Of a stretch of DNA of 12,882 nucleotides, positions 1-6,004 are shown piece by piece (the stretch's first letter is position 1; each line of letters begins with the position of its first letter). Source of the stretch: Flavobacteriia bacterium (GTDB taxonomy: Bacteria; Bacteroidota; Bacteroidia; Flavobacteriales_D; Crocinitomicaceae); assembly GCA_009925805.1 (NCBI GenBank), contig RFQF01000046.1, forward strand, positions 1-12,882, given 5' to 3'. The notes under the pieces are model-generated. The model did no database searches. It was not told the DNA's origin and saw only the letters and a list, made by a program, of their open reading frames with translations. The translations under genes and the position numbers were made by a program.

Positions 1-320
1 GCGCCGTCCATTACCACTGCATTCATTCCGATGAGGCAGTTTTTTCCTAAGTAAGCTCCGTGTATAATCGCTCCATGGCCCACATGAGCCCCTTGTTGCA
101 TGATGATGTGTTTTCCGGGAAACATGTGAACTACGCAATTTTCTTGAACGTTGCAGCCGTATTCCAGGGTAATCCTTCCCCAATCCCCTCGAATTACTGC
201 TCCAGGACCAACATAGCATTTTTCACCAATGATTACATCACCGATAATGACCGCGGAGGGGTGTACAAAAGCGGAAGGGTGAACGACAGGAACCAAACCC
301 TTGAAAGCATAAAAGGCCAT
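1..320 (-). CDS. paaY: PaaY-like / gamma-carbonic-anhydrase-type hexapeptide-repeat protein (3' end cut off by window edge)
   Basis: The 106 visible residues form a left-handed beta-helix (hexapeptide repeat) protein. The product starts MAFYAFKGLVPVV and continues with FVHPSAVIIGDVIIG, YVGPGAVIRGDWGRI, NVQENCVVH, GHGAIIHG and LIGMNAVVMDG, closely following the order of motifs in E. coli PaaY and CaiE. His65, His82 and His87 match the three-histidine metal site of gamma-class carbonic anhydrases (the last two spaced H-x4-H). PaaY is a hexapeptide thioesterase tied to phenylacetate breakdown, but many relatives in this family have no proven reaction. No paa gene is visible here, so the specific role is uncertain. 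The ATG at 320 is the obvious start. The gene lies 47 bases past the tRNA-Val, with a probable terminator between them, so it may have its own promoter, which I could not identify. The C-terminal half is outside the window. Confidence 0.85.
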   Translation of the reverse strand, partial: MAFYAFKGLVPVVHPSAFVHPSAVIIGDVIIGEKCYVGPGAVIRGDWGRITLEYGCNVQENCVVHMFPGKHIIMQQGAHVGHGAIIHGAYLGKNCLIGMNAVVMDG

Positions 321-328
321 ATTTCTTC

Positions 329-364
329 AATAAATAAAAGGTTCGCAGCTATCCTACGAACCTT
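329..364 (-). terminator. Probable Rho-independent terminator after tRNA-Val
   Basis: On the minus strand an 8-bp perfect stem (AAGGTTCG, positions 364-357, pairing with CGAACCTT, 345-338) encloses an 11-base loop and is followed by the T-rich tail TTATTTATT (337-329). It begins four bases past the discriminator base of the tRNA, so it would end the transcript carrying the 418-residue protein and the tRNA, and separate it from the hexapeptide gene that starts at 320. The stem is only moderately GC-rich and the tail is interrupted by A, so read-through is possible. Confidence 0.6.
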
Positions 365-367
365 CAG

Positions 368-442
368 TGAGCAATACTGGATTCGAACCAGTGACCCCTA
401 CCCTGTCAAGGTAGTGCTCTAAACCAACTGAGCTAATTGCCC
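368..442 (-). tRNA. tRNA-Val, anticodon GAC
   Basis: The minus strand folds into a full 75-nt cloverleaf: acceptor GGGCAAU with AUUGCUC (one G-U pair), D stem GCUC/GAGC, anticodon stem CUACC/GGUAG around the loop UUGACAG, and T stem ACUGG/CCAGU around UUCGAAU. The anticodon GAC decodes GUC and GUU (valine). The discriminator base is A at 368 and the CCA end is not encoded, since CTG follows directly, so a CCA-adding enzyme is needed. The first tRNA base (442) directly follows the last base (443) of the TAA stop codon of the gene ahead of it on the same strand. I see no promoter-like TAnnTTTG in the 3' end of that gene, which suggests a shared transcript released by RNase P. A likely terminator follows at 364-329. 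Confidence 0.95.
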
Positions 443-1699
443 TTAGCTATTACTTGTTGCAGCTGCTGCCTCTTCTTCAAGCCGCTGTTTTTCTTCCTCT
501 TCAATTCTTCGTTGAATTTCCTCCAGCCAAGCTTTGTTATTGATTTCTAACTCCTTGACCGGAATAAATCCTCGACCGGTTATCGGAAAAACCTCTTGCA
601 ATTCACCACTGTAATAAAATTCAAAACATAATCCTCCGAAAGTATATTCTTTTTCCCCAATCTTGAACGTGGAACCTCCCACCTGAGGATTTGTCTTGGG
701 TTTACTTTTTTGATATCCTAAATTGAACAAGGTACCTAGTACTTCAGGACGGTTCGAGAGGGTAAAACCTGCACGTTCCCAATGTGCCTGAAATTGGCGC
801 ATTAAAAGCGCGGTGTAGAGGTAGGAATAATAATGATCTCCACCTTTAATCAATCGTTGAATGGTTTTATTTTTATGGGCCGGAATACTATCGTCAATAA
901 CTTCAGGAAAGGAATCGCGCACGTTGATGATTTTTTGGAAATAATCTCCCGGGTAAAAGGGGTCGTTAGGGCTAAATAACGTGCGTTCAATTCGGTAAGC
1001 TGTATGTTCTAAAATTCCCGAAACTCCATAACCGCGATTGGAGGGGAGGATTAATCGAGAATAAGGATAAACATATTGCTTGAATTTCTCCCTTCCTGAA
1101 TTAAACATGCGCAATTGTTCTGCAACAACGCAGAGAATGATAATTCTGGATTCTACCCCGGTTAGCCGTGAAACGGAATCAATGGACCGCTTGTCTTTCG
1201 CTAAGGTGGTGCAAAATTGTTTCCATGCCTTATAATTGGACCATTCATAGACAGATTCAGCTTTTACCTTAGCGTCTTTTTTGATCGAATTTAACGCTGC
1301 CATGAATTCGGAATTATTTTTCAATTGAACCTCTATGGCATCCAACATCCGAAGCGCAGTGTAGATATTCTTACTTTGATGGTAAGCATCCACAATGATT
1401 TTAGCGTTTTGCGGGTAAAACCGTGCAACAATCCCGAGTTTTTGAAACATGAGATATTCATCCTTGACCAAGGTAGCACTGTCTTTTTTGGATTCGTTGC
1501 CGTATTGGTTGGCCATGGATTCGTAATACCGATTGTTTACATCCACATTTCCAGCATCGTTGGTCCATTTGAATTTAACTGCTAAGGCCGTTAGAATTAG
1601 GAAACAAGCAATGGCGGCTAATATATGAACCCCTATGAGGTAGGTATATTTTAGCCAAATTTTCCATTTAGGCTTTTTGATCTGTGGTTTTTCTTCCAT
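443..1699 (-). CDS. Membrane-anchored protein with possible lysozyme/transglycosylase-like domain (unassigned)
   Basis: I do not recognise a named gene. The 418-residue product has a short basic cytoplasmic N-terminus, one transmembrane helix at about residues 18-42, and a large domain that should face the periplasm. It lacks a cleavable signal sequence. The region around 178-200 (RLTGVESRIIILCVVAEQLR, Glu195) looks like the Glu-bearing helix of lytic transglycosylases or lysozyme-like folds. Later segments (GGDHYYSYLYTAL at about 286-298, RPEVLGTLFNLGY at 317-329, NPQVGGSTF at 337-345, FYYSGELQEVFP at 361-372) look like conserved core motifs. This fold guess comes from pattern memory only. 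The C-terminus (about 388-418) is a charged helix rich in Glu and Arg ending in an Ala/Ser/Asn tail. The ATG at 1699 has a promoter-like element just ahead of it, and the stop codon touches tRNA-Val. A role in peptidoglycan turnover is inference. Confidence 0.75.
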   Translation of the reverse strand: MEEKPQIKKPKWKIWLKYTYLIGVHILAAIACFLILTALAVKFKWTNDAGNVDVNNRYYESMANQYGNESKKDSATLVKDEYLMFQKLGIVARFYPQNAKIIVDAYHQSKNIYTALRMLDAIEVQLKNNSEFMAALNSIKKDAKVKAESVYEWSNYKAWKQFCTTLAKDKRSIDSVSRLTGVESRIIILCVVAEQLRMFNSGREKFKQYVYPYSRLILPSNRGYGVSGILEHTAYRIERTLFSPNDPFYPGDYFQKIINVRDSFPEVIDDSIPAHKNKTIQRLIKGGDHYYSYLYTALLMRQFQAHWERAGFTLSNRPEVLGTLFNLGYQKSKPKTNPQVGGSTFKIGEKEYTFGGLCFEFYYSGELQEVFPITGRGFIPVKELEINNKAWLEEIQRRIEEEEKQRLEEEAAAATSNS

Positions 1700-1710
1700 C
1701 GTTCGTTGCG

Positions 1711-1738
1711 CAAAGCTAAAGAAATAAATTCAGCCAAA
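1711..1738 (-). promoter_or_regulatory. Putative Bacteroidota-type promoter (TTTG - 16 bp - TAGCTTTG)
   Basis: On the minus strand TAGCTTTG (1718-1711) exactly matches the -7 element TAnnTTTG of Bacteroidota primary sigma factors, and TTTG (1738-1735) lies 16 bases upstream as a -33 element, slightly short of the usual spacing. An 8-base T run overlaps and precedes the -33 element. Transcription would start only about 5-10 bases before the ATG at 1699, giving a very short leader. It would drive the 418-residue protein and tRNA-Val. Confidence 0.5.
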
Positions 1739-1760
1739 AAAAATAGGGTTTATCTCTTGG

Positions 1761-3395
1761 TTAAAACGGAACCTCAGCGAATAACGTAATCGGCTGTTGA
1801 TTTTTTGGATGAAAGAAAGTAAGTTGTTTGGCGTGGAGGTATAAACGGTCGCTTGGGGTTCCATAAAGTTCATCGCCTACGATGGGGGTGTTCAAGCCTT
1901 GATGATGCGCTGCATGAACCCTCAGCTGATGCGTCCGACCGGTTTCTGGATACATGGCCACGCGCGTGCGCATGTTTTGCACCGCAAGAACGTTAAATGA
2001 AGTAACGGCTACTTTTCCAAATTCGAAACACACCATTTGATGAGGTCGATGATCCAGGTTTAGCCGTAGCGGTAGGGAAATGGTTCCTTCTAATTGTTCT
2101 ATCGGCGATTCCAGCAGTGCTTCATAGCATTTTTTCACTTTTTTTTTGGCAAATTGTTGCTGAATTTGGGCATGGGTTACGGGATTCTTCGCCAAAAGTA
2201 AAATTCCAGAAGTGGCCATGTCCAAGCGATGTATCGCTTTTATGAAGGCTAATTTTGGGAACTGTATTTTTAAACGATCTTCTACCGAATCAAACCCAGT
2301 TCTCCCGGGTACTGAAAGCATGTTATAGGGTTTGTTGACCGCAATCAAAGATTCATCTTCAAAAAGAATTTCCAAGGGAGTATCCTGAACGAGGGTCAAT
2401 AGAGGATTTTTATCCACGGTTAGACCTTTTAGTTGAAATTTCAAAATCGGTTCGCATTTGGCCCTGCAGGCAGGATAATATCCGCCGTGTCTGCGCAATT
2501 CACCGGGTGGAGGCGCTCCCCACCAAAATTCCGCAAAGCAGCGCGGAACCAACCCGTGCAAGGCGGCAAAGTGTACGAGTTTAGGAAGCACACATTCGCC
2601 CGTCCCTGCAGGAGGAATACTCTCGGAAAATTCCTGAAAAACATCGAAAATGGTGGAGCTTTCACTTGCGAAATTTTGTAAGCGATATGCTTCAAATAAC
2701 CTGATTTGCAGTGCTTTGGAGGTGTCTTGTCGTAAGGTTTTGAGTTGTTCGATTTCCTCGTAAATGGAATCTAGGCGTTGGTGAATTTCGGACAGTTTGC
2801 GTTTATTTTCACGCTTTAAAAATTTCATTTGAAGCTGTTCCGTTTTGCTTTCTTCGTTTAATTGGAACAACAAGGTCTCATTTTTGGGGTCTTTTGAGCG
2901 AAGCGCATCACGCTTTGATTTATTGCGGGCTATCAAGGATTTCAATTCCATCATCGTGCTTTCGAACTCCTGATGTAGTTGTTTTTTTTCTTGGTGGATG
3001 TTTTTCAGTTGGGGGCCTTGTTCTATATCTCGAATTTTTAGCGTGAGTGCGTCAAGTTCCTTTTCGCCCGAAAGAAAAAATCCGTTAGGATCTAAGGTGT
3101 CGAAAATGGGGGGAACAAACCCCGTGATTTGCGTTGCGTCATGGATTTTTCCCGAAAAACCGGCCAGATAACGGATACCTACGGAGGATTCAACCACTAA
3201 TACGCCAAACATTTTTCCAAGGGCAGTGAGGTCGAACTGGAAATGTTGATCTATCGAGTCTTGAAGTGCCAAAGCAGCGGCGATTGCCCAAGGATGCGGT
3301 TGGTATTGATGCGGAAAATCAAAGGAATCAGGTAATGGAACTTCGGGTGGGTTTTGAAAAATATGCAAGTAATCTTCCAGCATGCGTTCATTCAT
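1761..3395 (-). CDS. Long-form RluA-family RNA pseudouridine synthase with N-terminal coiled-coil module
   Basis: The C-terminal third is a typical RluA-type pseudouridine synthase that converts uridine to pseudouridine in rRNA or tRNA. It carries the catalytic motif HRLDMATSG (catalytic Asp at about residue 392), the substrate-loop motif GRTHQLRVH (486-494) and GDELYG. Ahead of it lie a conserved N-terminal part (HPWAIAAALALQ, GKMFGVLVV, AGFSGK, GFVPPIFD), a strongly charged coiled coil at about 110-235, and a cysteine-containing segment (GTGECVLPK, ACRAKCEP). This long form, around 550 residues, is known in Bacteroidota and some Gammaproteobacteria; which RNA site it modifies is not known to me. 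I chose the ATG at 3395 because it overlaps the previous gene by only 8 bases; the upstream ATG at 3455 would add 20 poorly conserved-looking residues and a 68-base overlap. With this start the protein has 544 residues. Confidence 0.9.
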   Translation of the reverse strand: MNERMLEDYLHIFQNPPEVPLPDSFDFPHQYQPHPWAIAAALALQDSIDQHFQFDLTALGKMFGVLVVESSVGIRYLAGFSGKIHDATQITGFVPPIFDTLDPNGFFLSGEKELDALTLKIRDIEQGPQLKNIHQEKKQLHQEFESTMMELKSLIARNKSKRDALRSKDPKNETLLFQLNEESKTEQLQMKFLKRENKRKLSEIHQRLDSIYEEIEQLKTLRQDTSKALQIRLFEAYRLQNFASESSTIFDVFQEFSESIPPAGTGECVLPKLVHFAALHGLVPRCFAEFWWGAPPPGELRRHGGYYPACRAKCEPILKFQLKGLTVDKNPLLTLVQDTPLEILFEDESLIAVNKPYNMLSVPGRTGFDSVEDRLKIQFPKLAFIKAIHRLDMATSGILLLAKNPVTHAQIQQQFAKKKVKKCYEALLESPIEQLEGTISLPLRLNLDHRPHQMVCFEFGKVAVTSFNVLAVQNMRTRVAMYPETGRTHQLRVHAAHHQGLNTPIVGDELYGTPSDRLYLHAKQLTFFHPKNQQPITLFAEVPF

Positions 3396-4233
3396 CCATT
3401 CGAGCGATTTTATCGTTGAATAATTTGATTTTTCGCTGCTTGTATAGTTTTCCAATGGCTTGTTTAAAGGTCTTTTTACTCATTTGAAATTGACTATAGA
3501 TAGCGCTTGCATCCGATTTGTCTGTTAAAAATAAAAACTTATGCTCTTGAAAATAGGTCATAATTTGCTCTGTCGCCTCATCGTATTTTTGCGGTTGTGT
3601 CGAGCTGATTTTTAGGTCCATTTTACCATCTGGACGCACAGCGCTTACATACACCTCCAAGGTCTGACCAAGTTCAATAGGTATTTTACATTCGTTTCGG
3701 TACAACATGCCCAGGTATTTTTGGTCAGCAATACCACGCCATCCCAATTCATGATGTTCGGTTACCAAAAAACGTACTCCTCGATTCACCTGTTCGGGTT
3801 GCGCGGGAAGCAATTTTTTATTGATTTTCATGCTGCCAAAAAGGCGATCGGTGGCGGCATCGTAGCAAAGCATCACCGGGTAAGCTTCGCCAATATCTAT
3901 TCCTTCGCGTTGTTCTGAAAAGGGGATGAACAAGTCTTTGTCGAGTCCCCAATCTGCAAAAGCGCCATGCATGTTCATTTCCGTCACTGAAAGAAACGCA
4001 CAAGCATCCAAGGTTAATTTCGGAACTTCTCCAACGGCTACACGTCGGTTCACGGAATCTTTCATGAGAAAAGCACGTACTTCGTCCCCTTCTTGCGCAT
4101 TTTCATTGAGGTATTTTTTGGGGTAAAGGACTTCTTCTTCATCCAAATGTTCGTCGACTTTTCCCTGAACGTAGGCACCCTGAGGAGTGAAGCGCATTAG
4201 GGTAAACCGGTGTATTTCGCCGAGTTGCATCAT
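3388..4233 (-). CDS. cvfB: CvfB/YitL-like S1-domain RNA-binding protein
   Basis: The 281-residue product has the layout of the CvfB family: S1-like OB folds at the N-terminus (starting near LGEIHRF, and GAFADWGLDKDLFIPFSEQ at 90-108), the family signature LFGSMKINKKL (131-141), another S1-like segment (about 150-212, with YLGMLYRN and LKIS), and a C-terminal winged-helix domain (about 222-279, with MSKKTFKQAIGKLYKQRKI). In Staphylococcus CvfB binds RNA and affects virulence gene expression; the role in Bacteroidota is not established, so the symbol is meant at family level. The length is typical. The ATG at 4233 overlaps the TGA of the upstream gene in an ATGA, which suggests translational coupling; a second ATG follows directly at 4230. 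Its own end overlaps the pseudouridine synthase start. Confidence 0.88.
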   Translation of the reverse strand: MMQLGEIHRFTLMRFTPQGAYVQGKVDEHLDEEEVLYPKKYLNENAQEGDEVRAFLMKDSVNRRVAVGEVPKLTLDACAFLSVTEMNMHGAFADWGLDKDLFIPFSEQREGIDIGEAYPVMLCYDAATDRLFGSMKINKKLLPAQPEQVNRGVRFLVTEHHELGWRGIADQKYLGMLYRNECKIPIELGQTLEVYVSAVRPDGKMDLKISSTQPQKYDEATEQIMTYFQEHKFLFLTDKSDASAIYSQFQMSKKTFKQAIGKLYKQRKIKLFNDKIARMDE

Positions 4234-5321
4234 GGGGTAGGGGGTCTTCGACGGTTACGTTTATATTTTCCTGTGGTAACGCTCAATTTATTTGGATTTC
4301 TTCGATCCCACCATTTTTTTTTGGGAATCACCTCCTCAGGTTTTTCTTCAGCGATTTCCAGTTGTTCGCTTTCTGGGGTTCGAGCTACATGATTGATGTC
4401 ACCGGGTTGATCGGAATTCTCCGGGTTAATCCATTTCAATTGATAGCTCTGTTTTTTGGGTCGTCCGGTTTTAGGATCGTAAACGTAAATGGATGCATTT
4501 TTTTCTTCCGGGGCGTCGTTTATGGCAATGACGTCTTCTTGTAAAACAAAGCGATCATCTACCCATACATAAGCATCGTAGGAAAAATCAGGAACATAGA
4601 AAGAATACACCCCATTCAAAGAGGGATTTTCAGGAGAAAGATGATCGAAAACAATGCGATTCCGTTTTTCGTCCATTTGTAAGGCCATGCTGCTTTTGTC
4701 CGAATATTCAAAAACCACTCTTTTAAGCACTTTTTTCTTGTTTACAAACAAGGGACTTCCAAATTTAACGGCATTTCCTTTAAAGGAAAGCACATCGATT
4801 AATTTGAAATTACTGCTCGAGGTACCTCCATCCCAACCGAGCAAAACGTATTGATAATCCCCATTATATTCAACCGTTATCATTTTATAATACAGGGCGC
4901 CGTACCAATTTTTCGCATCCAACACGCCCTCGGGTATGGGTGTGTAGGGGTCATTGACATCCACGAGTTCCGTGAGGTATACTTTTTCTTCATCGGCATC
5001 CCATCGAGCTACAAACCCCGAATAGGTGTAGGAAAAGTCGGGAAATTCAAGGTTCCAATGGACAATTCTAACGAGCCCGTCATCGCTTCGCAAATCTGCC
5101 ACCGATTTTAATTGATTGAGGGAGTAATTAAAGGCTCCTTCACGGGTTAGAAATTGTTGCATTGCTTGCGTAAATACCTTATTTCGTTGCAGCATTTCTT
5201 GCTCCGTTTTCGCTGAGCGCAATGCATCGAGAAGCTCTTTTAATTGATTTTCATTTTCGGTAAGCGTCTGGCTTTGAGCACAAAAGCTCAACAATAGAAA
5301 GAAAAGCAGGGCTTTTTTCAT
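4230..5321 (-). CDS. Exported protein of unknown function with basic C-terminal tail
   Basis: I do not recognise a named family. From the ATG at 5321 the product has 363 residues and begins with a textbook signal peptide (MKKALLFFLLLSFCAQSQ). The Cys at residue 14 is not in a good lipobox, so signal peptidase I cleavage near residues 16-18 is more likely. An amphipathic, charged helix follows (about 20-55), then a mostly beta-type region rich in aromatic residues, with FPDFSYTYSGFVARWD, YVLLGWDGGTSSSNFKLIDVLSF, FGSPLF and FYVPDFSYDAYVWVDD. The last 30 residues are very basic (KKKWWDRRNPNK, KYKRNRRRPPTP). The upstream ATG at 5360 also forms an ATGA overlap with rpe and would add 13 residues ahead of MKK; I prefer 5321 because of the signal peptide, but 5360 cannot be excluded. 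Its operon neighbours suggest no clear function. Confidence 0.8.
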   Translation of the reverse strand: MKKALLFFLLLSFCAQSQTLTENENQLKELLDALRSAKTEQEMLQRNKVFTQAMQQFLTREGAFNYSLNQLKSVADLRSDDGLVRIVHWNLEFPDFSYTYSGFVARWDADEEKVYLTELVDVNDPYTPIPEGVLDAKNWYGALYYKMITVEYNGDYQYVLLGWDGGTSSSNFKLIDVLSFKGNAVKFGSPLFVNKKKVLKRVVFEYSDKSSMALQMDEKRNRIVFDHLSPENPSLNGVYSFYVPDFSYDAYVWVDDRFVLQEDVIAINDAPEEKNASIYVYDPKTGRPKKQSYQLKWINPENSDQPGDINHVARTPESEQLEIAEEKPEEVIPKKKWWDRRNPNKLSVTTGKYKRNRRRPPTP

Positions 5322-5356
5322 ACGCGTTAAACCTTTAATGACAGAAAAGGTTACGT

Positions 5357-6004
5357 TCATTCTACCTTGCTTAAGGCCTCAATAGCATCGACTGGATTTT
5401 CCGAATTGAACACAAAATTTCCAGCTACTACAGCATCGGCTCCTGCACCCACAAGCAACATGGCGTTCTCCAAGTTTACACCACCATCCACTTCAATAAT
5501 CAATGGTAGCCCAAGATCCATGATAAGTTGTTTCAATTCGGTGACTTTACTGAAGCTGTCCGAAATAAACGATTGACCTCCAAATCCCGGATTTACCGAC
5601 ATAACTAATACTAAATCGATTTCATTCATGAGGTGTTTTAGCACAGAAACAGGGGTATGGGGATTTATAGCCACACCGGCTTTTATGCCCAAAGATTTAA
5701 TTTTTTGAACCGTTCGATGCAAATGGGTGCAAGCCTCATAATGCACCGTGAGAATATCCGCCCCGGCCAATTTAAATTCCTCCAAGTACGGATCAGGGTT
5801 TTGGATCATGAGGTGAACATCCAATACTTTCGAGGTATGTTTCCTGACGGCTTTTAGAATGGGAAACCCGAAGGAAATGTTGGGAACAAAAACACCGTCC
5901 ATCACATCTATATGGATCCATTGCGCAGCAGATTGATTCAGCATTTCAACATCGCGCTGAAGGTTGCCAAAATCACAAGAAAGCAGGGAGGGAGAAACGA
6001 TCAT
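5357..6004 (-). CDS. rpe: Ribulose-phosphate 3-epimerase
   Basis: This cytoplasmic TIM-barrel enzyme interconverts D-ribulose 5-phosphate and D-xylulose 5-phosphate in the pentose phosphate pathway. All signature segments are present in a 215-residue product of normal length: SPSLLSCDFGNL at the N-terminus, WIHIDVMDGVFVPN (metal ligand His31; Asp33 ligand and catalytic base), DVHLMI (His64), MSVNPGFGGQSF (135-146) and IEVDGGV (Asp173, the second catalytic acid/base), and a phosphate-binding end (AGADAVVAGNFVF). The ATG at 6004 overlaps the TGA of the L,D-transpeptidase gene in an ATGA, so the start is well fixed. The link with a cell-wall gene looks like operon packing rather than shared function. 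Confidence 0.97.
   Translation of the reverse strand: MIVSPSLLSCDFGNLQRDVEMLNQSAAQWIHIDVMDGVFVPNISFGFPILKAVRKHTSKVLDVHLMIQNPDPYLEEFKLAGADILTVHYEACTHLHRTVQKIKSLGIKAGVAINPHTPVSVLKHLMNEIDLVLVMSVNPGFGGQSFISDSFSKVTELKQLIMDLGLPLIIEVDGGVNLENAMLLVGAGADAVVAGNFVFNSENPVDAIEALSKVE

Noticed and set aside
60..422. Plus-strand open frame of 120 codons at the left end
   Set aside because: It is antisense to the hexapeptide protein and runs through the terminator hairpin and most of the tRNA, so it is a shadow frame.
1736..1743. Eight-base A run (T run on the minus strand) after the pseudouridine synthase stop, as a terminator
   Set aside because: There is no stable stem directly before the T run on the minus strand; it is better read as part of the promoter region.
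2139..2147. Nine-base homopolymer (A9 on the coding strand) in the pseudouridine synthase, as a programmed frameshift site
   Set aside because: The reading frame is intact and continues through the conserved domain, and the codons simply read Lys-Lys-Lys.
2433..2695. Overlapping open frames on both strands inside the pseudouridine synthase
   Set aside because: They cover the conserved cysteine segment of that gene in other frames and show no recognisable protein features.
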